NCBI GenBank assembly: GCA_026990725.1
Contig: JALXCX010000347.1
Coordinates: 1 to 14,043, forward strand
DNA length: 14,043 nt
DNA from: Desulfobulbaceae bacterium
GTDB taxonomy: Bacteria > Desulfobacterota > Desulfobulbia > Desulfobulbales > Desulfobulbaceae
Direction: 5' to 3'
In this document: positions 1 through 7,748 of the stretch, piece after piece
How the letters are laid out: the number at the start of each line of letters is the position of its first letter
How positions within the stretch are numbered: position 1 is the first letter of the stretch
Notes under the pieces: model-generated
Databases searched by the model: none
The model's input: the letters and a program-made list of their open reading frames with translations, nothing else
What the model was told of the DNA's origin: nothing
Translations under genes and position numbers: made by a program

Positions 1-182
1 AAATGGTCAAGCTGCTGCCCCGCAAGATCCACAGTGACCACTCCCAGCCCGGAAGGGCCGAGAAATAAACCTGCCAGGATAAACCCGGTCACCGAGGGGA
101 GCCGGATAAGCTGGGCCAATTTTGCAATCCCCAATCCGGCAGTAAGAAGGACAGCTATGCCAAAGGTTGTCTGACTTATCAT
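1..182 (-). CDS. Cation:proton antiporter (CPA2/Kef type), N-terminal fragment
   Basis: This is the first 60 codons of a gene that leaves the window at its left edge. Translation starts at the ATG at 182-180 and reads MISQTTFGIAVLLTAGLGIA, followed by KLAQLIRLPSVTGFILAGLF and LGPSGLGVV. A short hydrophobic N-terminal helix followed by a 'lr-P-x-v-tG-f-l-aG-l-l-GP' motif is typical of the first two transmembrane segments of Na+(K+)/H+ exchangers of the CPA2 family (KefB/KefC/NapA relatives). Such proteins exchange monovalent cations for protons across the inner membrane. The start lies 21 bases after the stop of the upstream 120-residue gene, behind a purine-rich AGAGAAAAGAG, so the two are probably cotranscribed. 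The C-terminal part, including any TrkA-N/RCK domain, cannot be seen, so the ion and the subfamily cannot be decided. Confidence 0.72.
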   Translation of the reverse strand, partial: MISQTTFGIAVLLTAGLGIAKLAQLIRLPSVTGFILAGLFLGPSGLGVVTVDLAGQQLDH

Positions 183-203
183 ATTCTCTTTTCTCTTAAA
201 GAA

Positions 204-566
204 TCAGCCGAGGAGTTTTCCGGCAATTTCACGAACACATTCCTGCCTGTTCTCCGGAAGCAATGCCTCAAGCTCTGCGGCGACCGAGGAAACAATTTCT
301 TCAAGCGGCTGATCATATCGCTTTTCCGCCACTTCAACAGCCAAGGCAGAAACTGCCAGTCCGCAACGTTCGTCATCCCCCAACAACAGGGCGACCTTCA
401 GAAGATGATCTGCCCTGGGATTGATTTTTGGATCCTGCATCCAGAATGACGGCGGCAGCTTGACCACGCCCAGCTTCTTGGTCATGGCCACGTCAAAACG
501 ACGACCAAGCATATCCTTATCCGGTAAAACACCTTGGGCAAGAGCTGAAAAAGTTGCTGAAAACAT
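204..566 (-). CDS. Conserved-looking hypothetical protein, 120 aa
   Basis: I do not recognise this protein. I choose the ATG at 566-564 because GGAGG lies just before it (GGAGGAACATG, a slightly short spacing of three bases). The frame stays open further upstream to a TTG at 623, but that extension has no ribosome binding site. The product starts MFSATFSALAQGVLPDKDML and has no signal peptide or membrane segment. It contains a basic stretch with KLPPSFW near residues 35-41. The second half is rich in Ala, Glu and Leu (for example VSSVAAELEALLPENRQE), which suggests a helical cytosolic protein. It sits 21 bases upstream of the antiporter gene and about 160 bases downstream of dinB. The spacing suggests cotranscription with the antiporter, but nothing in the sequence shows a functional link. 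Confidence 0.6.
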   Translation of the reverse strand: MFSATFSALAQGVLPDKDMLGRRFDVAMTKKLGVVKLPPSFWMQDPKINPRADHLLKVALLLGDDERCGLAVSALAVEVAEKRYDQPLEEIVSSVAAELEALLPENRQECVREIAGKLLG

Positions 567-666
567 GTTCCTCCAGAAGAAAAATCCTGGTTCTACAATA
601 AGGAGACAACGAGGAAAAAGCAACTAAAGAGGGAAAAGACAAGGCAGGTATGGATTACAAAAAAAC

Positions 667-694
667 ATTGTACACCAACACCAGACTACATGAA
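667..694 (-). promoter_or_regulatory. Weak candidate promoter for the 120-aa gene and antiporter
   Basis: On the minus strand TTCATG (694-689) is followed after 16 bases by TACAAT (672-667), roughly 100 bases upstream of the chosen start at 566. The -10 is good and the -35 matches only three of six consensus bases. It lies in the only gap between dinB and the 120-residue gene (567-725), in which I see no convincing hairpin terminator. Readthrough from the dinB operon is therefore an equally good explanation for expression of the downstream pair. Confidence 0.3.
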
Positions 695-725
695 GCCTGA
701 GCAGGTCGTACGGGCAGCATTGACC

Positions 726-1820
726 TTAATGAAAGGGCAAAAGAAGCTGACGCATGGTGTTCGGTTTAATTGTTTCCGAAGGACAGAGATTAGACAGGGA
801 AAGACCAAGTAAACGTACCCGCTGTTTACCGGCTTCTGTGGCCGCGAGCAAGGCGGGTACTTTTTCCATAATATCAGCGGAGTTCAAAAAAAAGCAGGAA
901 GGAGTTATGGAGCGGCTCACAGTGGTAAAATCACTATAACGGATTTTAAGAATCAGCGTTCTTGCCGCAAGTTTTTTTGCGGCAAGAGACTCGCCGAGCT
1001 GGCAGGACTGAGATGATAATATTTCACGCATCTTATCCATATCGCTAATATCTTCCCGCAGAGTGGTTTCCGTACCAATGGATTTTCTTCCCCGGCGCCT
1101 GCTGACAGGCCTGCTATCCCGCCCCCGGACAATTTCATAAAAAAAAGATCCGGCCTTGCCAAAGGTTTGGGTCAGTTCGGCACGAGAAAACTTTTCAAGG
1201 TCGGCTCCTGTCTGTATGCCCATGCTGTGCATTTTTTGTTCCGTAACCCGGCCAACGCCAAAAAACTTCCGTACAGGTAAGGTACGAATAAAAGGCAGGG
1301 CCTGTTCCGGAGTTATCACTGTAATTCCATTTGGTTTATTCATATCCGAAGCCACCTTTGCCAAAAATTTATTACAGGAAACACCAGCAGATGCTGTAAG
1401 ATTTGTTTGCCTGACAATTTCCCGGCAGATGGCCTGAGCTGTCCAGGTAGCCGAAGGAATATTCTTTTTATTCCTGGTAATATCAAGAAAAGCCTCATCA
1501 AGAGAAAGAGGTTCGACATAATCGCTAAACTGTTTAAAAATGGCCATAATCTGAAACGATACTTCCCGATAACGATCTTTTCGGGGCCGGACAAATATAA
1601 TATCAGGACAGAGTTTATATGCCTTGGCACACGACATGGCCGAATGCACACCGAATTTTCGAGCTTCATAGGAACAGGCTGCAACAACACCGCGCCCCTC
1701 GGGGTCTCCACCGACAACAAGAGGACGCCGGCGAAGAGCAGGATTGTCCAACTGCTCCACCGAAGCAAAAAAAGCATCCATATCAATATGAATTATTTTA
1801 CGCAGTGGTGTTTTTCCCAT
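726..1820 (-). CDS. dinB: DNA polymerase IV, Y-family translesion polymerase
   Basis: This 364-residue protein is a full-length Y-family polymerase that copies past lesions with low fidelity. The palm carries the metal ligands in HIDMD (D13, D15 region) and SLDEAF (D108, E109), and F18 occupies the position of the steric gate that excludes ribonucleotides. SYEARKFGV (50-58) is the finger motif, and SAGVSCNKFLAKVASDMNKP belongs to the palm. It is followed by a helix-hairpin-helix thumb and the little-finger domain. The C-terminus, QLLLPFH, fits the peptide that binds the beta sliding clamp. The ATG at 1820 places HIDMD at the expected distance from the start, though no strong Shine-Dalgarno is visible. 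It is the last gene of a set with the DUF2868, DUF3482 and 98-residue genes, beginning 57 bases after the last of these. I see no LexA-like palindrome next to it, so SOS control is not evident from this sequence. Confidence 0.95.
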   Translation of the reverse strand: MGKTPLRKIIHIDMDAFFASVEQLDNPALRRRPLVVGGDPEGRGVVAACSYEARKFGVHSAMSCAKAYKLCPDIIFVRPRKDRYREVSFQIMAIFKQFSDYVEPLSLDEAFLDITRNKKNIPSATWTAQAICREIVRQTNLTASAGVSCNKFLAKVASDMNKPNGITVITPEQALPFIRTLPVRKFFGVGRVTEQKMHSMGIQTGADLEKFSRAELTQTFGKAGSFFYEIVRGRDSRPVSRRRGRKSIGTETTLREDISDMDKMREILSSQSCQLGESLAAKKLAARTLILKIRYSDFTTVSRSITPSCFFLNSADIMEKVPALLAATEAGKQRVRLLGLSLSNLCPSETIKPNTMRQLLLPFH

Positions 1821-1877
1821 ACCAGTTGAACAAAACGCTCCTGCGGATTCAGGATTCTCTTCTGTCCGGAACCTATT

Positions 1878-2174
1878 TCATTGATAATTTTCTTTATTCT
1901 GGACATATACTTTTGTGCGAATTTTATTACTTCTGGGAAATTCCCGCCTTAAAAGAGTTTTGAGCAACTTTCTTAACTTATCCGGGGTAACTTCAAAATC
2001 CTGCTCAGAAAAACCTCGTTCCTGAACAAAAAATACCTGAGCACTTTGTTTATTTATGCTCAGATATCGATCTCTTTTCCAAGTGAGTAGCTGCAGGCAC
2101 TCACCTGGTGACATTTTTTTTAGCCAACGCAGAATTTCAGGTAAGGCAGTCGCCTTATCAAGTACGCGGGACAT
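1878..2174 (-). CDS. Hypothetical protein, 98 aa, overlapping the DUF3482 GTPase gene
   Basis: I do not recognise this family. The ATG at 2174-2172 lies inside the end of the GTPase gene (17-base overlap) and has AGGAA directly upstream, so translation is probably coupled to the GTPase. The product is basic and soluble, with no signal peptide. It starts MSRVLDKATALPEILRWLKK and continues with MSPGECLQLLTWKRDRYLSI. The second half contains FEVTPDKLRKLLKTLLRREF and a charged tail. A short helix, a strand-like segment around residues 33-51 and a basic helical end could suit a small protein- or nucleic-acid-binding adaptor, but that is only a guess. It lies between the GTPase and dinB with only 57 bases before dinB, so it is a real part of this transcription unit by position. 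Confidence 0.72.
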   Translation of the reverse strand: MSRVLDKATALPEILRWLKKMSPGECLQLLTWKRDRYLSINKQSAQVFFVQERGFSEQDFEVTPDKLRKLLKTLLRREFPRSNKIRTKVYVQNKENYQ

Positions 2175-3615
2175 TTCCTGTTTCTTGTGTTGATTTCTCT
2201 GAAATAAAGCGTAGTTTTTGACAAAGAAGAAAAATCAATTCGGCTTCAGCCTGTCCACGCCGGGACTCATCCTCTGCCTGTACAGCCTTAAAAAACTGTT
2301 CACAAACCTTTCTCTCCCGGGCACTCCAACCGGCAGTGTAGCCTCGTTTTTTTCCCCCTTCATTTCCAGAAGCCACTGAAGCCTCCTGATAATCACGTCG
2401 GCCATGAGCCCAATGAATAATATGACTATAGTACAACAACCCCCGGTCCAGAAGAATGTACAGGAGTTGAATAGTGTTGACCGGGCCAACCTGGAGTTGC
2501 TGATGATCAAGTTTTATCCCCAGCAGGCGTGTACCGCCGAGAAAATCTTTCCCCTTAACAGCGGCCGTTGCCGCCCCGAAAAAACCGCCGAGAGCTGTAA
2601 ATATCCCCAGAGAAGCCCCCCCTGCCAGTACATCCAGACCTGCAGCCAAAGCGGCACCTCCCACGGCCCCGGCAACAACCAGTTGCCTTGTCGTCAAGCC
2701 GAGGAATTCCCAGGTTTGTTCTGAAAACAAGTCCTGCTGCAAAATTGATTGCTCGGGAAGCTGAAGATTATAAATATTATGTTTATACAATGTTCGGATC
2801 TGCTGATGCGCCTGACGTTCTTTCTTGCTGACAAAAGCGGTGTATTCCGCAAGCATTTTCTGTTGCAGTGGCTGAGGATCAGTACCTGGCCTGAGAGTCT
2901 TGATTCTTTTATAGGATAAACACCGGGCAAGCATCGCAACAAGAAGCGAAGCAGTCTGTTCGTTCCGGCTTTGCCAGTTGCGAACGAAAGCATTGATAAC
3001 TGTTTCAATGACCTCCTGCAAATCCTGATCAATGGCCTTCAGGCTTTCAAGAAGGGCAATACGCTGGTCATAAGTCGCAAGAGCTGCGTTAAAAAGTCTG
3101 ACAGAATTAAAATGTTTTCGGAATTCATGCTGCCAGTCCTCAAGATAGCTCGTCTCTTCTTCCTTGCAGTTGATTATCGCCATCCTGGGTCTACCGGTAA
3201 GACGTAGGATCTCCATTTCCGCCCGATCAATATTACGAAGCGGTCTGGAACCATCAACCACAAAAATAAGCCCCGCACCTTGCGCAAGCGGTGAAAGCAA
3301 AGCGCAATCATCATGAAAGGCAGGATCGTCTTTATGGGTACGAATAAATTCGCTGATTATCAGTTTATCGTCTCCCTCATAGGCACGCATCCAGGCAAGA
3401 GTCTGCCGGGGATTTTGAAATCCCGGAGTATCAATAAACCGTATAATTTCCTGGCCATCGATTGTAACTGGAAACAGCCGACACTCTGTTGTCTCGCCTG
3501 GAATGGGACTGACCCGAACAGAATCGTCTTCGCTAAGCGTGGAGAGTACTGATGATTTCCCCTCGTTGGGATGGCCGACAATGGCAAATTCAGGAACTAT
3601 CTTTTCAGCAATCAT
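2158..3615 (-). CDS. GTPase with membrane-associating C-terminal half (DUF3482 type)
   Basis: This is a 485-residue P-loop GTPase. Visible motifs are G1 GHPNEGKSS (residues 14-22), a threonine pair after GE in switch I (T42-T43), and G3 DTPG (62-65). The expected G4 NKxD is replaced by an atypical NCKEE (149-153). Residues about 311-355 form a long Gly/Ala-rich hydrophobic stretch (QLVVAGAVGGAALAAGLDVL and onwards). This resembles a membrane-inserting hairpin, or the glycine-zipper regions of bacterial membrane-associated GTPases. Family assignment to DUF3482 comes from the layout and from the adjacent DUF2868-type gene, its usual partner. The start ATG overlaps the stop of that gene (ATGA, 3615-3612), so the two are translationally coupled and probably act together at the inner membrane. 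The downstream 98-residue gene overlaps its 3' end. The substrate and cellular role are not established. Confidence 0.85.
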   Translation of the reverse strand: MIAEKIVPEFAIVGHPNEGKSSVLSTLSEDDSVRVSPIPGETTECRLFPVTIDGQEIIRFIDTPGFQNPRQTLAWMRAYEGDDKLIISEFIRTHKDDPAFHDDCALLSPLAQGAGLIFVVDGSRPLRNIDRAEMEILRLTGRPRMAIINCKEEETSYLEDWQHEFRKHFNSVRLFNAALATYDQRIALLESLKAIDQDLQEVIETVINAFVRNWQSRNEQTASLLVAMLARCLSYKRIKTLRPGTDPQPLQQKMLAEYTAFVSKKERQAHQQIRTLYKHNIYNLQLPEQSILQQDLFSEQTWEFLGLTTRQLVVAGAVGGAALAAGLDVLAGGASLGIFTALGGFFGAATAAVKGKDFLGGTRLLGIKLDHQQLQVGPVNTIQLLYILLDRGLLYYSHIIHWAHGRRDYQEASVASGNEGGKKRGYTAGWSARERKVCEQFFKAVQAEDESRRGQAEAELIFLLCQKLRFISEKSTQETGNVPRT

Positions 3616-5231
3616 TTGACGAGCTCGATGAGCTGTAAACCCGAATCAGCAAGAACTGACATCTTCTGCTGCCAAATTTGCAGATTCTTCCTGTTAACCG
3701 GCGTCAACATTGTCTCAGGGGCAGGTTTGCCTATCAGGACAACAAAAATTGTTGCCTGTTCTCCAAGCATGCTTCTTAATTTTTTCAACAGGGAAAGGAA
3801 CTCCTGAATCGGAGGCTGCCAGGCTTCCTGCAACAGCAAAACATCTTCACATTTTTCTTTTTCCATCTTTTCTTTGACTGTCGCAAACTCTTGATCTTCT
3901 GTTTGATCAAGTGTCCAAAACGGTTGTTGCACAACAATTTGATAGCCAAGCCTCTTAAGAATCATCTTTTTGAGTTCCGGAAACGGGCAATCTTCAACAA
4001 GTTCATCAGGAATAAGAGCAGCAATAACGGCTACAGATTTGTTTTTCCGGCCGGCTTTTGCCGACTCAATGTCCTGACCGGGTGGCTGTATTTCTTCTGG
4101 TGGCATCATTGAAGAACTTGGCACCTGTTCTGCAACATCGGACAATTCAATCTTTTCAGCCAGGGCAACGGTGGAGACAACCGGAGTTTTCATGCGGTGC
4201 AAAACCTGACGACATTTTCCATGATCAAAACGCAGTTGACGCAAATCGCGACGCTGCTGGAACAGGCCCAAGAGCAACAAAACAAAACGTGGCAGTAACC
4301 CGTAAAACAACACGGACAAACAAAGAAATGGCCACCAGGAAACAAGATTCTGGGTGGCCATATGATAGATGCCATCTTTTAGAATCAGTTGTGATCCTTG
4401 AATCTGCTCAAGTGACGGTACCCCCTGGGGAATAGCCCATCGCCAGGGAAAACTCAGGAACCGGACCAAACTGTAAACGGCTTTCCCCTGAACCTGAAGT
4501 GTTGTCTGCCAGCCAAAGGCGATGTCAGAACCAATAACTTTGAGAAGCGTAGCCGCCAGGATGCCAGCGTTAAAACTCACTCCAAAGAGTTGGGCGATTA
4601 AAAAGAAAGGACGCATCATCAAGGCGCCGTATTGTCTTTGTAATTTCCGGAAAGTTACGGAAAAAGCAGACCACTGAGAGCGTATTGCAGCTGATGTTCC
4701 TCTATGTGTTTTTTGTCCAACGCGATCAATTAATCTGAAAAAGACATTTCGCAACGTTCGATAAAAAACAGATACCTCAAGACCTTGTCCTAAAAGATGC
4801 CTGTAGACCGACAGGGCAAGCAGCACGACAAGAAAAACGACTTCCAAAAGAACAAAAATTCCAAAATATGTAGAAACATTGACTGGACGGGTACCGGAAT
4901 AACTCAAAAATGAAAACGCCAGTCCAGCACCGGAAACAAGGCCGGAAAAGAGAGTTCCCCATCCCAGTAAAAGCATAAGTTCGCGCCATACACGACCGGG
5001 TAAAGATGTTTCAGGATTTGCATGGTGCAGAGCTTCTCGTCGGGCTACGAGCCATTGGTAGAGCTCGATTGAAGGAGAGGCATCTTTTAGGAGACCATCA
5101 TTTTGGGAAATAATTTGAGAATATATCTGGCGATCACGGGCAGTCAACACGTCAATGTCCTGCCCGTCATCCTTATCCAGGAAAAATTCCAGATCAATAA
5201 GATCAGGTATCGTCCATTGATGATTAATCAT
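3612..5231 (-). CDS. Multi-pass membrane protein, DUF2868 type, partner of the GTPase
   Basis: This 539-residue protein has a soluble N-terminus of about 80 residues and then four or more hydrophobic segments (roughly 84-110, 120-142, 207-230 and 295-322). A Pro/Gln/Ser-rich linker (370-395) leads to a cytoplasmic-looking C-terminal domain (398-539). That domain alternates beta-like runs (SVAVIAALIP, CEDVLLLQEA, ATIFVVLIGK) with helices, much like a Rossmann-type or nucleotide-binding fold, but I see no P-loop. The gene order, with a GTPase following in a 4-base overlap, matches the known DUF2868-DUF3482 pairing. I use the ATG at 5231-5229. The Shine-Dalgarno is poor, and the predicted transcript leader is only about 20 bases. 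It is the first gene of a four-gene set ending in dinB. A plausible but unproven role is a membrane platform whose C-terminal domain contacts the GTPase. Confidence 0.8.
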   Translation of the reverse strand: MINHQWTIPDLIDLEFFLDKDDGQDIDVLTARDRQIYSQIISQNDGLLKDASPSIELYQWLVARREALHHANPETSLPGRVWRELMLLLGWGTLFSGLVSGAGLAFSFLSYSGTRPVNVSTYFGIFVLLEVVFLVVLLALSVYRHLLGQGLEVSVFYRTLRNVFFRLIDRVGQKTHRGTSAAIRSQWSAFSVTFRKLQRQYGALMMRPFFLIAQLFGVSFNAGILAATLLKVIGSDIAFGWQTTLQVQGKAVYSLVRFLSFPWRWAIPQGVPSLEQIQGSQLILKDGIYHMATQNLVSWWPFLCLSVLFYGLLPRFVLLLLGLFQQRRDLRQLRFDHGKCRQVLHRMKTPVVSTVALAEKIELSDVAEQVPSSSMMPPEEIQPPGQDIESAKAGRKNKSVAVIAALIPDELVEDCPFPELKKMILKRLGYQIVVQQPFWTLDQTEDQEFATVKEKMEKEKCEDVLLLQEAWQPPIQEFLSLLKKLRSMLGEQATIFVVLIGKPAPETMLTPVNRKNLQIWQQKMSVLADSGLQLIELVK

Positions 5232-5257
5232 TTAAAATATCGGGGAAAGTGGTGTTG

Positions 5258-5286
5258 ATTATACGATCGAGAACATCATTTAACAA
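5258..5286 (-). promoter_or_regulatory. Sigma70-like promoter of the DUF2868-GTPase-98aa-dinB operon
   Basis: Minus-strand TTGTTA (5286-5281) is followed after exactly 17 bases by a perfect TATAAT (5263-5258). Transcription would begin near 5251, giving a leader of about 20 bases before the ATG at 5231. It lies in the 142-base gap (5232-5373) between the histidine kinase stop and the DUF2868 start, so the operon can be expressed independently of the signalling genes upstream. I see no stem-loop terminator for the kinase gene in this gap, although a run of eight T (minus strand, about 5358-5365) is present. Confidence 0.6.
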
Positions 5287-5373
5287 TGCCTTTTACCAGG
5301 ATAAGGATTCAAATGAAGATGGTCAACGCCTGAAATATTTTTCCCTAGGTATACGGCAAAAAAAACCTGTTCG

Positions 5374-7668
5374 TCAACGGCTTCCTTCGATGTCTTTGGG
5401 TAAGGTGATTGAAAAAGTTGTACCAGAGCCAACCTGTCCGTCATTGGGTTTTACCTGCACACTCCCTCCATGTCCGGCAATGACCTGTCGGACAAGGTTC
5501 AGGCCAAGCCCAAACCCGTCTTCACTATTGCCTCGACTGCCCCGGTTGAATTTTTCAAAAATCAAAATTCTGTCTTCTTCGGCAATGCCCGGTCCCTGAT
5601 CGGTAATGGTTAAAGACATTGTCCTCTTGCCCTCGATCAGATCAATTGCCACCGTGGTGTCAGCAGGGCTGAACTTTATCGCATTATCAAGGAGGTTAAC
5701 TATGGCCTGAAGTAATAACGGTTCATCCCCCAGGATTGGGCTGATCTTTTGTGGAGTATCCAGCTGAAGAGTGATGTTTTTTTTGCCCGCCAATGGAGTG
5801 ACAGCGTTCACACTATCTTCAAGAACAACTATTAAATCAAGAGGCAGTTTTCTGACGCTATCACGATTATTTTCAATTTTAGCAATATCAAGAAAATTCT
5901 CTATCAACGCGTTCAAGCGAGTTGCCTGGGCACAGATCTCCAAAGCAAATTCACCTGTTTCATCGTCGAGCATATCTGACAACATTTCACTATACCCCAG
6001 AATCGTCGTCAAGGGCAGGCGCAATTCATGAGAAACAGTCCCGATCAGATCACTCTTCATACGCTCAAGCTCACGAACTTCTGTGATGTCGGCCACATTA
6101 ACAAGAACTCCGGAAAAAGATGAAAATGGTTCATCAACATGATGCATATTAACCTGAAAATAATGAATCCTGTGATTCCTGGACAAACTGATATCAAATG
6201 TCCATTGCTCCAAAGACTCCGTTTTAAGAATCGACGGGATCGAGGAGTTCTCTGTCCCCTTGAGTTGGCGTTCAGTCAGAAACTTCAGAAATGTTTGTAA
6301 ATCAGGAAGTTCCGTGTCGTTTTCATGAAATTGCCAAAAATCCCTGAACATAGCATTGGCAAGAATAACCTTACCGTCATCAAGTTCCCAGAGGATCAAG
6401 GGAGCGACCTCTTCTCTGAGAAGATGATGAATAAACCGATTCTGCAACTCAAGCCCCTGGATTCCATGATGCATGCGCAGAAGATGTCGTCGGAGACCTC
6501 CTGTCAGCCAGCGGCCTGCGCCGGGATGAGTTTCCCGTTGACGCAATTGACTGGGTACATGCGTATAGAGCTCATGTAAGCCGTTTTCCAGACGGGTATC
6601 CAGAACAGAGATTTCTGTCATTAACTCACGGGTCACCCCCAATCCCTGCAAAACAAGATGTAAAAGGTAGCTGGCAAACAAAAAAATAATCGGCCGTAAC
6701 GGTTCAAAAAAAATATTTCTCTGAAACAACCAGAATGCCCCGAGCAGCAAAAGAAGACAGGAGGAAAGATTGACCACAAGATTTCTTTTCTCAGAAGATA
6801 CCGGCCAAAGAAACAGGGAAAGACTGAAAAAAAACGCAGTAATAAGCGGCGAAAGGGCCCAGGGCGCCTTTAAAAATGAATTATCCAACAGGTTGTTCAA
6901 AATAGTTGCCTGAATTTCAACACCCGGCATCGGATGTCGCTGGACAAATGGCGTCACATGTACATCTCCAAGCCCCAAAGCCTGGGCACCGACCAATACC
7001 AGGCGATCCTTGAAAAAATCGTCAGGGTATTTGCCTTCCAGAACATCAACATAGGAATAGTACGGGAAGGTAAATTCCGGACCATAATAGTTAATCAACT
7101 GAGGAACTGAAATATTCGAGACATCAGGATGATGTCCTGCTGATTCAAGCATGACAACAGATAATGCCGCTATCCCACCTTCTTGAACAAGCTGCACCTT
7201 CCTCACCACCCCTTTGGAACCTAACAGGGTCTCAATATGGCCAATGCCTGAATAATTTTTCAATCCGGCAGTCGGGCCTTGCAGAAGATTGCTGTATCCA
7301 TGAGCAATAGCCAGCACAACTGGCGGATCTTGAGCCAGGGAGCGGTTCAGAACAGCGTCTTCACTGCCAGCTTCACTAAACAAAATGTCAAGCCCCAGAA
7401 CGCGTGCCTTACTTAGTTTCTTTAAGAGTTGTGCGTGGGTTGCCCGTGAAAAAGGCCAGGGGCCAAGTCGCTGCAACGATTGATCATCGATGCCGACGAT
7501 GGCTATGGATGGTTTGATTTTGACGCTGCCCCTGAGGTGAAAAAAGACATCAAGGGCAGATTCGGACAATCCGGAAAAAAGGCTGCTGAAATACAGCAGC
7601 AGGATAAACAGCAGAGACGCGGCCGAGACAACAATGCCCCTTGGCATCAGTTTATTATGAGCATCCAA
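5374..7668 (-). CDS. CHASE2-domain transmembrane sensor histidine kinase
   Basis: This 764-residue inner-membrane kinase (TTG start) has an N-terminal membrane helix (about 12-31). An extracytoplasmic CHASE2 domain follows (about 35-270, with FFHLRGSVKIKPSIAIVGID, PWPFSRATHAQLL and the late DDFFKDRLVLVGAQA motif). Three membrane helices come next (about 271-290, 296-314, 321-341). A PAS-like region (about 415-530, ending in the usual VADITEVRELER) leads into HisKA with phosphoacceptor H547 in TVSHELRLPLT. The ATPase domain has an N box NLLDNAIKF (658-666), G1 DQGPG (690-694), an F box FEKF (704-707) and G2 GFGLGL (718-723). Architecture and motifs indicate an active kinase. An ATG seven codons later (7647) is an alternative start; neither has a clear Shine-Dalgarno. 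It lies 80 bases downstream of the FecR gene, in the same unit as the response regulator, its probable partner. The CHASE2 ligand is unknown. Confidence 0.92.
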   Translation of the reverse strand: MDAHNKLMPRGIVVSAASLLFILLLYFSSLFSGLSESALDVFFHLRGSVKIKPSIAIVGIDDQSLQRLGPWPFSRATHAQLLKKLSKARVLGLDILFSEAGSEDAVLNRSLAQDPPVVLAIAHGYSNLLQGPTAGLKNYSGIGHIETLLGSKGVVRKVQLVQEGGIAALSVVMLESAGHHPDVSNISVPQLINYYGPEFTFPYYSYVDVLEGKYPDDFFKDRLVLVGAQALGLGDVHVTPFVQRHPMPGVEIQATILNNLLDNSFLKAPWALSPLITAFFFSLSLFLWPVSSEKRNLVVNLSSCLLLLLGAFWLFQRNIFFEPLRPIIFLFASYLLHLVLQGLGVTRELMTEISVLDTRLENGLHELYTHVPSQLRQRETHPGAGRWLTGGLRRHLLRMHHGIQGLELQNRFIHHLLREEVAPLILWELDDGKVILANAMFRDFWQFHENDTELPDLQTFLKFLTERQLKGTENSSIPSILKTESLEQWTFDISLSRNHRIHYFQVNMHHVDEPFSSFSGVLVNVADITEVRELERMKSDLIGTVSHELRLPLTTILGYSEMLSDMLDDETGEFALEICAQATRLNALIENFLDIAKIENNRDSVRKLPLDLIVVLEDSVNAVTPLAGKKNITLQLDTPQKISPILGDEPLLLQAIVNLLDNAIKFSPADTTVAIDLIEGKRTMSLTITDQGPGIAEEDRILIFEKFNRGSRGNSEDGFGLGLNLVRQVIAGHGGSVQVKPNDGQVGSGTTFSITLPKDIEGSR

Positions 7669-7748
7669 AGCAACTGGCTATACAGAGGAAGGAGGCTGAG
7701 AGCCAATATTTCCGTGGCCTGACTATCATCTCCTCACTCCAAAATAGA

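Noticed and set aside
567..623. N-terminal extension of the 120-residue protein from a TTG at 623
   Set aside because: It has no ribosome binding site and adds an irregular leader, while the ATG at 566 follows GGAGG.
1340..1829. Long open frames on both strands inside dinB (1340-1786 minus, 1407-1829 plus)
   Set aside because: They overlap conserved polymerase motifs in the correct frame and encode nothing recognisable.
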